Shown here piece by piece: positions 23,301-30,115 of a stretch of DNA of 64,000 bases. Made by a program: the position numbers and the translations under genes. Source of the stretch: Haliotis asinina (taxonomy: Eukaryota; Mollusca; Gastropoda; Lepetellida; Haliotidae); NCBI RefSeq assembly GCF_037392515.1, contig NC_090290.1:34431753-34495752 (forward strand), in the 5' to 3' direction. Within the stretch, counting starts at the first letter, position 1. Each line of letters begins with the position of its first letter. A model generated the notes under the pieces. The model saw only the letters and a list, made by a program, of their open reading frames with translations, searched no databases and was not told the origin of the DNA.

Positions 23301-26300
23301 TGTGCATATTGCATGTGAGTCATATGCAGCTGACAGTCCTGGTCACCCTATGCAAGTTTTGCATTCATGCAAACGTTTTCATTGAGTTCATACCTTTTCT
23401 GCATCTTATGTTTAAAGTTTCTGGTTGACGTATGTCATGATATCCCATTGCATTGATCAATGCCCATGCCATTTATCACTGAGTTGTCTAGTCCAGACTC
23501 GATTATTTACAGACCACCACCACATAGCTTGAATATTGCTATAGTGCGGCATAAAACTAAACTCACTCACTCATCCACAGTTATTATGATGTTTGTTTTG
23601 ACAAATCCTTACCAGCAAGGACATTTCAAGGAAGTGCGAGGAGCTTCTATACCATCTACTGGCAGCCAATGACAAGGCTGAACTCCGGGAAGTGCTGACA
23701 GAGAGAGAAGTATTTGAGTATATGTCCCAGGACAAACACAAGCAGTACCTGATGAAGGCCTGGCAGCACCTTGGGGGATACGAAGAGGCAGCTGCTGCCT
23801 ACACTGACTTCCTGAAGGAATACATTGAGGTAGGGGAGACAACTGTGTACACTGAGTTACTGTGAAATACATTGAGGTAGGGACACAACTGTGTATATTG
23901 AGTTACTGTGAAATACACTGAGGTAGGGGAGACAACTGTGTATGCTGAGTCACTGTGAAATACATTGAGGTAGGGGAGACAACTGTGTATGCTGAGTTAC
24001 TGTGAAATACATTGAGGTAGGGGAGACAACTGTGTATGCTGAGTTACTGTGAAATACATTGAGGTAGGGGAGACAACTGTGTATGCTGAGTCACTGTGAA
24101 ATACATTGAGGTAGGGGAGACAACTGTGTATGCTGAGTTACTGTGAAATACATTGAGGTAGGGGAGACAACTGTGTATGCTGAGTTACTGTGAAATACAT
24201 TGAGGTAGGGGAGACAACTGTCTATGCTGAGTTACTGTGAAATACATTGAGGTAGGGGAGACAACTGTGTATGCTGAGTTACTGTGAAATACATTGAGGT
24301 AGGGGAGACAACCATGTATGCTGAAATACTGTGAAACATATTGAGGTAGAGAGCCCACTGAGGTTGGGGAGACAACACACATGTATACTTATTTCCTTCA
24401 AGAATACATCCTAGTATGGGGAAGCTATATGTATAGGAATACAACAACATAGGAAAGATGTGATATGTACCAACTGCCTTGTGGATGTTGATTCATTCAA
24501 TATCTATTTCTATCAAAGAGCTCATATTTTACACCAGTTATTTTTCAAACAAATGTTCCCATTCCACTGAAGATCAAGTACAGAATTGGTCTTCAGCAAC
24601 CCATGCTTGTTGTAACTGCTGACTTGGTTGATGAATGCCATTGTATCCAGACTGCATAGATCAGTGCTCGTGATGTTGATCAGTAGATTGTCTGGTCCAC
24701 AATCACAGACTGCTGCGATATAGTTGGAATATTGCTGAGTGTGGCATTGAAAAATAAAAAAGCAAAACAATCCTATTGTTCCTCTTAAGTGAAAGGTTAA
24801 ACTGTTTTTCATGCCACATTCATCTATATGATTGTAAGTGTAGATACAAGCTGATCTTCCATTCAGAAGAGATCATCAGAAGAGATTTGTTGCTGATCAC
24901 ATTATAAAGAATCAGCGATAAAGGCGATAGTCTTAGCTGGTGATGTGAATGACAAACCATACTCTCGTTGAACATAGAGAATATTCTGGATTTCATTTTC
25001 TTTTTATTCTTTGAATACAGTCCTAATGTGTTCTATGGTCAGCAAACAGAATCTGCTAAAATCTCAATCAAGCATCCAAACTGACATTGTATACAAATCC
25101 AAGCCCAATTAGAGTGGAGGTGCAATGAACTGAATCATTGAGGATGTCTTGTTTTGGCATTGCAGTACAATTATTACTGATCTTTGTGAAAACAAATAAT
25201 CTTATTTATTCCACAGTCTCAAAACCTTAAGGATACTGATGAAGGTTACCGACTCCAGACCCGAGTAGGCTGGTTCATGCTGGACATAGGTCAGTACGAT
25301 CAGTGCCTTGAACTGCTGTACAAGGTCATTGAGGGCTCCGTGAAAAAGTATGGCAAAAACTCAAAGGAACTTGCAGACCCACTGTATGCAGTGATGACTG
25401 CACTTTACAGGAAAGGTAAGTGTGTTTCCACAACAGTAGTGGCCGGAGGGTTAGCCGAATGGTTAAAGCATTCGATTGTCATGCTGAAGACCAGGTTTGA
25501 TGGTTACAATGGTTTCAATGGTTACAGTGTGTCTGAAACCCCTTTCTGGTGTCCCACACATACTTACTTTAGCAACCAGATCTGTGTGTTATCATGTGTG
25601 TTTACAATATTCCATCAAGTTTGAGGTATTTAGTATGGCCACAGCGTTTGAAATAACTACCGGCCCAGAGGCACAGCGACGCTTGTTATTGTAACAGGGC
25701 AGCAGTTTCAAATTTGTGGAGGCCCTTAGTGTAAATTATCCCTCAATTATTTTTCCACAGAAATGGTTCGCCTTTTTTCTTTATTAACGTTTGGGAATCA
25801 TCCACGATCCATCATGTTACAATAACTTACAATTCAATTCCTGGTATTTCTGTGCGTTTACGTCAGATTAACACCAGTTTAGCAAATACAATCTCTCTGT
25901 GTCTTTAGTTTTGCTTGATTTTGTTTAAGCAGTGTGAAACCATGTACAATGTAGTCTATTTTTTGGCCTTGCTGATTTCATTCAGGGCCTGTAGATTTTA
26001 AAAGTCTGCAGGTAGCAGCAGGCCCTGATGGCCAGCTGGTAAATTTAAGTGTTGCAAACACTGCATGGCCATCCCAGGAAACACTAAAATACTCTCATTG
26101 TTTTGACCTTGCAATCTAGATGACAGAAGTGTAAATGCCAACTGTAGACAAGTGTGGATATTTTTATGACAATGATACTTGAGTGAGATTCTAGTTACCA
26201 GCAAATACCATTCTTCTGTCTTGACTGAAGGGAATACAGATGCACAATATACTCAAGTAATGCATCTACTGTTATTCTTGTGGACTGTTTTATGTCAGGA

Positions 26301-29087
26301 TTCTTAATCCACAGGACATTTGCCACAAAAGGTGAATTGAGAAAGGTGCATGAGGTAACCTGAGAAAAATAAATATAAGTTACTTTATCATGAAATATTT
26401 GTATATTCTCACAAACCTTTGCTTTCAGCTCTCACATTTGTGTACAACTCCCACCCTGGGTACACATCCAGCATGGAAAAAGGAAAAAAGTATGCTCCTC
26501 ACTGTGATATGGTAAACTTGTGTTAACTTGTCTTACTTCTGATCATAATGACTCCATATGCAACATGATATGATTACCTGTCTCTGTTTGAAGCTGATTT
26601 AGTAGCCAGTGCTAAAATGTATAATTGTGTCCTTGTTGTATTAAATTTCCTGTGGGAACAAAATAATATGACAGTATCTTTCATACAAGTGTCTAAAGTT
26701 TGAACACAGTTTCTTAGAGATGAGCGCTGGTTTAAGTTGAAAAACATATTTGAACATATTCTTGTTTCTCCCTTTAATATATACAACTTGAGATCCATAA
26801 ATAAGACTGTAGTGCCAATAAACTGAGGTAATGAGACCTGGGCAGATCTTAAATTTGGAAACATGATCATTAGAATATGCTTCTGAATGTTATGGAAGCT
26901 TTCATATGGGACTGTAATACCTCCGACCCATGAAGGTTCCAGGGTAGAATAGGCCTTCAGCAACCCATGCTTGCCATAAAAGGCGACTATGCTTGTCATA
27001 AGAGGCGACTATGCTTGTCATAAGAGGCGACTCATGGGATGGCTGACTGGTTCGCAGTAGTACAAACCAGTGATCATGTTGTTGATCACTGGTATGTCTG
27101 GTCCAGTCACTATTATTTACAAACCGCTGCCATATAGCTGGAATATTGCTGAGTGTGGCATAAAACTAAACTCACTCATTCACTGTAATACCTCCAGCCA
27201 GCTTGACTACCTTCTTCTTTTACTGTGTACCCACTTTTCTGCTGGTTAAACAGAGAACGTGTCTATAGGGTGAGACCACATGTATCACAGTGCTTTATTG
27301 TGGGGCAGGAGTGATCATGAAGTTCTTGAAACTCTCGCAAGGAAGGTTGTCTAAAAGTAGCCATGGAAAGAGCACATCTGGGGTGAAGGGGAAGAGAATT
27401 CCAAAGCACATCACAAGCGTTTGAAGAATCTGGCATCAAATATCTTCAAGATGTATGGTGCTTGTGAAGATTATTGGTTCAGAAATAATCTTCAGCAACC
27501 ACTGCTTGTCGTAAGAGGTGACAAATTGGACTGGGTGGTTACACTTGCTGACTTGGTTTTCACATGTCATTTAATCCCACTTGTATAGAGCAATGCTCAT
27601 GCTATCAATTCCTATACTGTCTGATCCAGACTTGATTATTTACAGTGCGCCACAATTTAGCTAGAATATTGCTAGATGTGACATTGAATAACAACAAAAT
27701 CAACGTGAAAGGTACAGAAAGCAACATTAGTCAACTGCAAAGAGCATAATGGTTGTGTGTGGTCCTGTGCATAGAGCTCAGGTCATGAAGTTAGGCAGTG
27801 TTTTCTGTAGACAATCCTTGGATGGGTGACAGTATTTAACAGCTTGTGTCATGAGTGTTTCAAGGACTTCAGTCCTGCTCCACAGTGAAGCATGTGTGGG
27901 CTTGCATAAGGCAAGTGAGTACATGAACTGCATCTGTTCACCTAGGAGTGAATAGGTACCTGGTGAGAATAAATACCTGGTCAACTTTCTAGTACCTCAC
28001 AGGTAGCATGGTTTACCCTGGATAATACTGTGTCACCACAGCATGCACAAGTGTGTGGAAGCAGGTGCTTTCTTCATGGCCATTATTTCTGTATTATCAC
28101 AAAAGTAATCTCTCTCTTTTTTACTGTCTTCCTTGGCAGATTCACCGCTTGCACTGGGCACCTGATGACGATTACCTAGGGCAGGTGTTGTTGACCTGTG
28201 GATATTTTAAGGCTGCACTCCTCCAGGACGGCAGAGAAATCTTCAAAAAGACCCGAAACAAGAAGGGTCTGGCGGAGGTTCTGTACATGCTTGGGGAAAA
28301 AGAACAGTACGCTTCGGACATCAGTGAGTGGTATTGACTTCTCCATCATCCATCATGTTGATTACATTTCTTTCTTTGTCATATGGTCCTGTGAAGATCT
28401 GGATTAGAATAGGTCTACAGCAACGTGTGCTTGTTGTAATATGTCATCATGTACCAGTTGTCTCAGATCGATGCTCATGATGTTGATCACTGGATTGTCT
28501 GGTCCAGACTCGATATATATACATGTATCTGGAATATTGCTCAGAGCCACGTTGAACAACAAACCAATCATATCACCATCATGAATTGCTTTGCTTACAT
28601 ACCTATGAATAACTAAAGATTCAAGCTTCTGGTGGTTCACACATGTGGGAGATTAGTCAACAATAATAACTCTACAAGCTGCTTATCAAATCAGTAATAG
28701 TTATTTATCTTAATAATGTAACGTAACTCATTTATGATGTATTTATTGTTCACAGAAGTTCCAGAGGCCTTCTTTGAACAGTCCTTGGCTCTGTGTCTTG
28801 CCTCTTTTGGTCGCTATCATCTGAAGACTGCACGATGCTACCAGCTCTATGGGCAGATGTACTGGAATAACTGGAGCATGGACTCTGGGCATATGGACTG
28901 GCTTGAGAAGTGTCTGGACCTGTACATGATGGAGCTGGAGATCCTTGAGGAGGTCCAGGGGAAGCTTCATCCCAACACTGTACGATCCCGGGAAGATGTG
29001 ATCATCATCCTACAGAACCTTGGCAGACATGAGGAGGCCATGAAATACAACCAAGATCAACCGGCTGATGCCAAGACCATTGTGTAA
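5134..29087 (+). CDS. Gene 1: DUF4062 / P-loop NTPase / TPR-like protein (nephrocystin-3-like), 18 coding exons
   Basis: Joining 18 exons with GT-AG introns gives an uninterrupted 1043-residue reading frame; every junction keeps phase. Seen: residues 2-7 are Gly-Cys-Gly-Ala-Ser-Ser, a candidate myristoylation plus palmitoylation signal; residues about 89-220 are a DUF4062 domain (VRLFISSTFKDMSSERE); Walker A GSAGAGKS is at 365-372; the Walker B strand LVVYIDALNQ is near 452-461; residues about 640-1043 are helical, TPR-like segments. Known: this order is found in nephrocystin-3 and in the proteins named TPR repeat-containing protein DDB_G0287407-like, STAND-type NTPases thought to be scaffolds; vertebrate nephrocystin-3 is myristoylated and ciliary. 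It is shorter than human nephrocystin-3 (about 1330 residues) and has only 88 residues before DUF4062. Inference: a membrane-anchored, possibly ciliary signalling scaffold. Orthology to NPHP3 rather than to a paralogue is not settled. Confidence 0.9.
5427..5625 (-). repeat. SINE family A copy
   Basis: Reads GCACTCAGCAATATTCCA, then the AATAATTGAGTCTGGA and GATCAGCAACATGA blocks common to family A, antisense to the (ACTC)n tail. It lies in intron 1 of gene 1, 30 bases after the exon. Confidence 0.85.
6360..6574 (+). CDS. Gene 1 exon 2: DUF4062 core (residues 89-160)
   Basis: Acceptor TCCTTTCCAG; donor CAG/GTAGCA; ends in phase 2. It encodes VRLFISSTFKDMSSERE and later VECDLRWGVP, the two best-conserved motifs of DUF4062, a TIR-like alpha/beta domain found in front of P-loop NTPases. 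Confidence 0.93.
6597..6745 (+). repeat. SINE family B copy with tRNA-like head
   Basis: Contains AGGTAACCTAGGGGTTCAAG (A-box region), GACTCCCACCTGGGTACAA (decayed B-box region), GTGAAGCCCATTTCTGGTGT and the GATATTGCTGGAATATTGCT tail. Its tail begins the 81-base tandem array that follows. Confidence 0.8.
6706..7085 (+). repeat. 81-base minisatellite (about 4 units) grown from a SINE B tail
   Basis: Units carry GGAATATTGCTAAAAGCAG, GTAAAACAGTGCTCACT and CTTTAACTTTGTACATTTTT. The second block recurs near 6749, 6830, 6911 and 6991. Each unit is part SINE tail and part flanking sequence. It lies in intron 2. Confidence 0.9.
7818..7965 (-). repeat. SINE family B copy, antisense
   Basis: Shows GGCTTCACACATTG-like sequence, GTGGGGAATCGAACCCAGG (B-box complement) and CTTTAACCACTAGCTAGG (A-box complement). 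The 7090-7817 stretch before it is AT-rich intron with no gene that I can see. Confidence 0.8.
8220..8321 (+). CDS. Gene 1 exon 3 (residues 160-194)
   Basis: Acceptor TTTTTTTGTAG; donor CAG/GTAATG. Encodes CPYFLNMLSERYGSV, the 'xPYFxxxLxxRYG' element of DUF4062 that follows the second strand. Confidence 0.9.
8430..8635 (-). repeat. SINE family A copy, diverged
   Basis: AACACTCAGCATTATTACAG, TATATGGTGATGG, TAAATAATCAAGTC and CATGTGTCAAACAAGTCAG match family A. From 8640 to 9960 is AT-rich intron; I see no gene or recognisable repeat there. Confidence 0.8.
9970..10045 (+). CDS. Gene 1 exon 4 (residues 194-219)
   Basis: Acceptor TTTTCGTCAG; donor AAT/GTGAGA; ends in phase 0. Encodes YKWLQGMSVTALEVFTGAYW, matching the end of DUF4062, where hits in this family read 'S(V/I)TxxEIxxGxL'. 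The motif is short, so the call leans on phase and splice sites. Confidence 0.85.
10165..10395 (-). repeat. SINE family A copy
   Basis: CACACTCAGCAACATTGCAG, GATCAAATCTGGACCAG, CATGAGCATCAATCTA and CCTGACCACCTGATCCTG are all diagnostic for family A. It is in intron 4 of gene 1. Confidence 0.88.
10471..10607 (+). repeat. Hexanucleotide GGTTGT microsatellite, imperfect
   Basis: About 137 bases of (GTGGTT)n with GATTGT and GAGGTT interruptions. Its translation is poly-Val and is not a gene. It lies in intron 4 upstream of exon 5. Confidence 0.95.
10751..10865 (+). CDS. Gene 1 exon 5 (residues 220-258)
   Basis: Acceptor GTTTTTGCAG; donor AAG/GTGAGT; ends in phase 1. Encodes ALFMMRQPGFL then a charged helix with ENIRNIYQETDPEKAESLR. 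In DUF4062-NTPase proteins the same place holds 'AFFYFRDP...YI..' followed by a Lys/Glu-rich loop. Confidence 0.9.
11099..11226 (+). CDS. Gene 1 exon 6 (residues 258-300)
   Basis: Acceptor TGTGTGCCAG; donor AAG/GTAATG. Encodes KIREKFPDRTCDYSCHVEK and LGGLKDFSMYVHNHF, matching the family pattern 'LK..I.....' then 'V..Y' then 'F...V...L'. Phase 0 at its end. Confidence 0.9.
11981..12090 (+). repeat. SINE family B copy (5' part shortened) whose tail abuts exon 7
   Basis: GGTGGGGTAGTGTAGTGGTT (A-box region), AATGTGTGAAACCCATTTCT and GGATATTGCTGAAAG end in ACACACTCACTCACTGTTCC. The B-box part is deleted. The tail runs into the AG at 12093-12094 and so forms the 3' splice site of exon 7. The rest of intron 6 (11230-11980) has no recognisable gene. 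Confidence 0.85.
12095..12199 (+). CDS. Gene 1 exon 7 (residues 301-335)
   Basis: Acceptor CACTGTTCCAG; donor CAG/GTAATG; 35 codons in phase 0. Encodes ACIERQYPDDSLQQQMTEVE, a helical linker leading to the P-loop domain. Its acceptor sits at the end of a SINE tail. Confidence 0.9.
12295..12665 (+). repeat. Minisatellite of about 30 bases, roughly 12 units
   Basis: Degenerate units AGGTGAGCTACAGTGTAGTG followed by TCACAATT. Many units carry GGTGAGC or GGTGAAC, which resemble splice donors. It fills intron 7 up to about 20 bases before the exon 8 acceptor. Confidence 0.9.
12685..12846 (+). CDS. Gene 1 exon 8: P-loop (Walker A) exon (residues 336-389)
   Basis: Acceptor TTGTTGCCAG; donor AAG/GTTGGT, a weak donor. 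Encodes GLKGRDDILDRI, then VMYLAGSAGAGKSSLMA. GSAGAGKS fits the GxxGxGK[ST] nucleotide-binding loop of NACHT/STAND ATPases. The Lys at residue 371 would contact phosphate. Confidence 0.95.
13535..13765 (+). repeat. SINE family B copy with an internal insertion
   Basis: The head GTGGTGGGATAGCCTTGAGA is at 13538. The body GTATGAAGCCCATTACTGGT with tail GATATTACTGAAATATTGCT is at 13675-13760. About 55 bases between them do not match other copies. The rest of 12850-14555 is intron without visible genes. Confidence 0.7.
14560..14905 (-). repeat. Two broken SINE family B copies, antisense
   Basis: The first copy (14560-14680) has CAGTGAGTGAGTGCATTTGG, GGCTTCACACATTGTGATC and TTGAACCCAGGTCTTC. The second (14825-14905) has TTGGGAATTGAACCCAAGCC and TTTAACCACAAGGCTACCC. 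It may be one element split by a 140-base insertion, or two. Confidence 0.75.
14982..15210 (+). CDS. Gene 1 exon 9: Walker B exon (residues 390-466)
   Basis: Acceptor ATCTTTCCAG; donor AAG/GTAAGT. Encodes VFFHFVGATPDSTN, typical of the strand after the P-loop in this family, and LVVYIDALNQMDDE, a Walker B strand ending in Asp457. Ends in phase 1. Confidence 0.95.
15355..15680. repeat. SINE cluster: family A copy (+) then family B pieces
   Basis: A copy at 15365-15500: CTAGCTGACTTGGCTGACAT and AATGCTCATGCTGTCGATCA. An antisense B fragment at 15505-15560 has ACTTTAACCACAAGGCTACC. A sense B body and tail at 15565-15665 have GTGTGAAGCCCATTTCCAGT and AATGTTGCTAAAAGTGACAT. It ends 50 bases before exon 10. 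Confidence 0.8.
15718..15929 (+). CDS. Gene 1 exon 10 (residues 466-536)
   Basis: Acceptor CTCAAACAG; donor CAG/GTAATT. Encodes LGWLPRKLPKGMRLIVSTLE, the 'WLP..LP.G.R.IVS' signature that follows Walker B in nephrocystin-3-like and TEP1-like NTPases. It then has VEPLNQDYRTKIVKEYLADY, the 'PL....R..IV...L..Y' motif. Confidence 0.95.
15960..16910 (+). repeat. TTGG-rich satellite-like array (about 950 bases)
   Basis: Imperfect GGTT/GGCT/GGTG tetranucleotides start 30 bases after exon 10. Longer internal motifs such as GGGATATTGTTTGGTTGGCT recur near 16108, 16286 and 16514, so there is a higher-order period of roughly 180-230 bases. The long open frames on both strands are low complexity (Trp/Leu/Val, or Pro/Thr/Asn/Gln) and are not genes. 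Confidence 0.95.
16895..17050 (-). repeat. SINE family A copy
   Basis: GCACACTCAGCAGTGTTCCA, CTATATGGTGACAG, TAAATAATCAAGTCAGG and AGTCTGACCATCCAATCC match family A, with a deletion in the middle. Confidence 0.82.
17485..17630 (-). repeat. SINE family B copy, antisense
   Basis: GGTGAGTGAGTGAGTTTGG, GTGGGGAATTGAACCCTGG and AGACTACCCCACCATCCCC correspond to the tail, B box and A box of family B read antisense. Confidence 0.82.
17743..17910 (+). repeat. SINE family B copy, nearly intact
   Basis: GGAGTAGTCTAGTGGTTAAA is the A-box region and CAGGTTCGATTCCCCACATG the B-box region, a tRNA-like internal promoter. The body and the tail CTAAAAGCGGCGTAAAACTA with (CTCA)n follow. Pol III transcription is an inference from the boxes. 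Confidence 0.9.
18190..18385 (-). repeat. SINE family A copy, including its far end
   Basis: AAATAATCAAGTCTGGACCA, AACAGCATGAGCATC and AAGCATGGGTTGCTTAAGAC, then CCAGACCTTTATGGGTCC, which defines the outer end of family A. It ends about 110 bases before exon 11. Confidence 0.85.
18493..18639 (+). CDS. Gene 1 exon 11 (residues 537-585)
   Basis: Acceptor TTTATTCAG; donor ATT/GTAAGT; 49 codons. Encodes QDAGRPLYLAISCEELRVYG then KIQSLPGDLSGVI. The family reads 'NPLYL...LEELR.FG.....' and 'LP..L..L....', so this is the end of the NTPase module. Confidence 0.94.
19335..19425 (+). repeat. Possible tRNA-like SINE fragment (not family A or B)
   Basis: CTGACTTTGAATCAGAAAAT and CTAGTTCGAATCCCAGCAC resemble a tRNA anticodon arm and B box. 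Related heads with GTGGCTGAGTGGGTTGAAT (19873) and GTGGTAGCTGAACGGGGATG (53090) suggest a low-copy third tRNA-headed family. Confidence 0.4.
19469..19654 (+). CDS. Gene 1 exon 12 (residues 586-647)
   Basis: Acceptor CTGTATTTCAG; donor AAG/GTACTG; 62 codons. Encodes CLIETSRFGLSEAELVELLA, the 'L..S..GL.E.EL..LL' winged-helix-like motif that follows STAND ATPase domains. Confidence 0.94.
19930..21140. other. Intron 12, left part: no gene seen
   Basis: AT-rich. A block near 19955-20065 (CATGTATAAGCCGACCCT, then AAGTTGACCCCTAGAGATGG) looks like a dispersed repeat but has no second copy here. At 20215-20275 there is a degenerate telomere-like patch with TTAGGG words. No exon-like reading frame was found. 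Confidence 0.5.
21141..21357 (+). repeat. SINE family A copy with internal deletion
   Basis: Starts GACCCATGAAGGTCCAGGGT, passes through GTCGTAAGAGGTGTCTAACG and CTCGCTGACTTGGTTTACAA, and ends CATATAGCTGGAATATTGCT with CTCACTCACG. About 60 bases around the TGATCACTGG block are missing. Confidence 0.9.
21409..21480. mobile_element. Short MITE-like element with 10-base inverted ends
   Basis: TTAAAGGGGC at the left is the exact inverse of GCCCCTTTAA at the right, and the inner CGGA/TCCG pair extends the symmetry. Total length is 72 bases. There is only one copy here, so the mobile-element call is tentative. Confidence 0.4.
22083..22367 (+). repeat. SINE family A copy, full length
   Basis: Runs from GACCCATGAAGATCTGGGGT through GAGGCGACTAAAGAGATCGG, GTTGACACATGTCATCAGTT, GTTGATCACTGGATTGTCTG and TATAGCTGGAATATTGCTGA to (CTCA)n. 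At about 285 bases it is a good reference copy. Confidence 0.93.
22686..22864 (+). CDS. Gene 1 exon 13 (residues 648-707)
   Basis: Acceptor CTTGTTTCAG; donor ATG/GTAACT. Encodes WAFVYLGLHQFLRP and LDFYHRTSSKVVRQVYL, then YHRRLAAYF. The 'F.H.....V...Y' and 'H..LA.YF' motifs mark the join between the NTPase and the TPR region in this family. Confidence 0.94.
23420..23579 (+). repeat. SINE family A copy, 3' two-thirds
   Basis: GTTGACGTATGTCATGATAT, AGTCCAGACTCGATTATTTA and CATAGCTTGAATATTGCTAT with the (CTCA)n tail. It ends about 35 bases before the exon 14 acceptor. Confidence 0.9.
23616..23829 (+). CDS. Gene 1 exon 14: start of TPR-like region (residues 707-778)
   Basis: Acceptor CTTACCAG; donor GAG/GTAGGG. 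Encodes SRKCEELLYHLLAANDKAEL, matching 'R...ELP.HL...' at the TPR entry, and MKAWQHLGGYEEAAAAYTDF, which resembles a TPR helix pair. The donor and the last codons are the seed of the tandem array that follows. Confidence 0.93.
23820..24362 (+). repeat. 47-base minisatellite copying the exon 14 splice donor
   Basis: Each unit contains TACATTGAG/GTAGGGGAGA, then CAACTGTGTATGCTGAGTTA and CTGTGAAA. GAG/GT junctions fall at 23829 (true exon end), 23876, 23922, 23969, 24016, 24063, 24110, 24157, 24204, 24251, 24298 and 24345. A degenerate thirteenth is near 24362. The spacing is 47 bases except for one 46. Confidence 0.97.
24565..24760 (+). repeat. SINE family A copy, diverged
   Basis: GTCTTCAGCAACCCATGCTT, GTGATGTTGATCAGTAGATT and GATATAGTTGGAATATTGCT. 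The (ACTC)n tail is replaced by an A-rich end with AATAAAAAAG. Confidence 0.85.
25217..25415 (+). CDS. Gene 1 exon 15: TPR-like (residues 779-845)
   Basis: Acceptor ATTCCACAG; donor AAG/GTAAGT. Encodes RVGWFMLDIGQYDQCLELLY, which fits a TPR helix A/B turn ('G.Y..A..L'), then a second helical pair ending LYAVMTALYRK. Confidence 0.93.
25440..25565 (+). repeat. SINE family B copy
   Basis: GAGGGTTAGCCGAATGGTTA (A-box region), GAAGACCAGGTTTGATGGTT (decayed B box) and GTGTCTGAAACCCCTTTCTG. The tail is missing. Confidence 0.75.
25640..26060 (+). repeat. Dispersed repeat family E, copy 1
   Basis: Carries GAAATAACTACCGGCCCAGA, TTTCTTTATTAACGTTTGGG, CATCCACGATCCATCATGTT and GCAGGCCCTGATGGCCAGCT. All four recur in the same order, on the opposite strand, at 53145-53425. 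No coding capacity. The class is unknown. Confidence 0.8.
26429..26511 (+). CDS. Gene 1 exon 16 (residues 845-872)
   Basis: Acceptor TTTGCTTTCAG; donor ATG/GTAAAC; phases join both neighbours. Encodes ALTFVYNSHPGYTSSMEKGK and then YAPHCDM. The short exon is supported mainly by splice signals and phase. Confidence 0.75.
26928..27186 (+). repeat. SINE family A copy with an internal tandem duplication
   Basis: Full-length by its ends (GACCCATGAAGGTTCCAGGG to CTCACTCATTCACT). The segment around GACTATGCTTGTCATAAGAG at 26982-27026 is present twice in tandem. About 60 bases near the ACTTGGTTGACACATG block are shortened. Confidence 0.92.
27465..27690 (+). repeat. SINE family A copy, diverged
   Basis: AATCTTCAGCAACCACTGCT, GTCGTAAGAGGTGACAAATT, TGCTGACTTGGTTTTCACAT and TTAGCTAGAATATTGCTAGA. 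It ends in an A-rich tail with AACAACAAAA rather than (ACTC)n. Confidence 0.85.
27830..28120 (+). repeat. SINE-like family F, copy 1
   Basis: Shares CTGTTCACCTAGGAGTGAAT, AGGTACCTGGTGAGA and GCAGGTGCTTTC, then GGCCATTATT, with copies near 31060-31300 and 41510-41785. It ends about 20 bases before the acceptor of exon 17. The class is a guess from size and dispersal. Confidence 0.65.
28140..28323 (+). CDS. Gene 1 exon 17: TPR-like (residues 873-934)
   Basis: Acceptor TTCCTTGGCAG; donor TCA/GTGAGT. Encodes VLLTCGYFKAALLQDGREIF and GLAEVLYMLGEKEQYASDI, two more helical repeats. Ends in phase 1. Confidence 0.88.
28387..28563 (+). repeat. SINE family A copy, diverged
   Basis: CCTGTGAAGATCTGGATTAG, GATCGATGCTCATGATGTTG, ATCACTGGATTGTCTGGTCC and CTGGAATATTGCTCAGAGCC. 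The tail is AACAACAAAC. Intron 17 holds nothing else that I recognise. Confidence 0.85.
28756..29087 (+). CDS. Gene 1 exon 18: terminal exon with stop (residues 934-1043)
   Basis: Acceptor TTGTTCACAG; TAA at 29085-29087. Encodes EAFFEQSLALCLASFGRYHL, YQLYGQMYWNNWSMDSGHMD and later DVIIILQNLGRHEEAMKYN, whose last part is a TPR-like 'L..LGR.EEA'. It is the longest exon of the gene. Confidence 0.95.
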
Positions 29088-29784
29088 CTGTGTCTGGATG
29101 GTATTTGTTGACATAGTTTGTGACACAACAATCACTAACTGATACCAAGGTCTTTACAAAACTGAGTGGATGGTGTAAGCACAGGCGAACTGTAGCGCAA
29201 ATGGGGTTGCGCAACATTGTAAAAATGACAAGCCTTCCTACATGCAAGTAAAGCGAGCAAAGGTTGGCAATGTACTTCCGTCGCTACCATTCAAAAAATC
29301 ATATTTAATCATCTGATCTGGCCGTATTTGAAAGTGTTTGGTGACAGGATTTAAGTGGGTAATGCCAAGATTATTGCAAAACTGTGTGCGAATGGTGCAT
29401 GTAAATATAGTGACACAATATTCACCCTGCTGATGCCAAGATCCAGGGATGGATACACCTTTTTGAGAAAGGGTTGTGAGCAGTTCATTTTCATCCATTT
29501 TCATGAGAGTTTCAATGGTCATTTAATAAACCCCTATTACAACAGCTGGGGTGTGCATACCAGCACCCCCTACTGGATCTGCCAATGAGATCATTGCACA
29601 ACAGAGTGTATAGTGTGCGAGGATGTGTTTAGTTACAGAGGTATTTAACCAGCTGATGCTTTATTATATGTTGTTCCTCAGAAGAAAATTGTTGAAGAGT
29701 GTTTCCTCGATGAATGAAATTGAGGGTGAAGAATGTCCAAACACAGTAAAACTCTGATTCTTTAGATTCAAGATTAAAAACCCT

Positions 29785-29891
29785 GGCCAAGATTTTCGAA
29801 GTTCTCTTAGCGCTATGCGAGTCCTAAGTTAATGTTACTGTATGTCACATACTACTATCTTTGTGCTAAGAGAGCTTCGAAAATCTAGGCC
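29785..29891. mobile_element. Palindromic MITE-like element P1, copy 1 (in the 3' UTR)
   Basis: Left arm AGATTTTCGAAGTTCTCTTA and right arm TAAGAGAGCTTCGAAAATCT are near-perfect inverse copies around a short AT-rich centre (TTAATGTTACTGTATGTCAC). A second copy lies at 40109-40217. If transcribed it would fold into a long hairpin. Confidence 0.75.
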
Positions 29892-30105
29892 TTGTAATGG
29901 AACCGAGATAATATTAGTAATTTGAGATGAGATTTAAATCAAATTTAAACCAAATTCCTTAAAGGCATTTAGAAGTTTGTGTAATGATATGACAGATCTC
30001 ATGGAAAACAACTTCTTATTTGTTTCTCCTATTTCTGGGCTAGTTCGTGCCCTTTCTTTATGTGGCTGAAGAAGGGACAAGAACTAGTACAGAAATGCCA
30101 TGAGA

Positions 30106-30115
30106 AATAAATAAA
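30106..30115 (+). terminator. Poly(A) signal of gene 1
   Basis: AATAAATAAA gives two overlapping AATAAA hexamers about 1.02 kb after the stop codon. The cleavage site would be some 15-30 bases downstream. Confidence 0.6.

Noticed and set aside
29524..29529. AATAAA as the main poly(A) signal of gene 1
   Set aside because: Possible, but the double signal at 30106-30115 is stronger; kept as an alternative.
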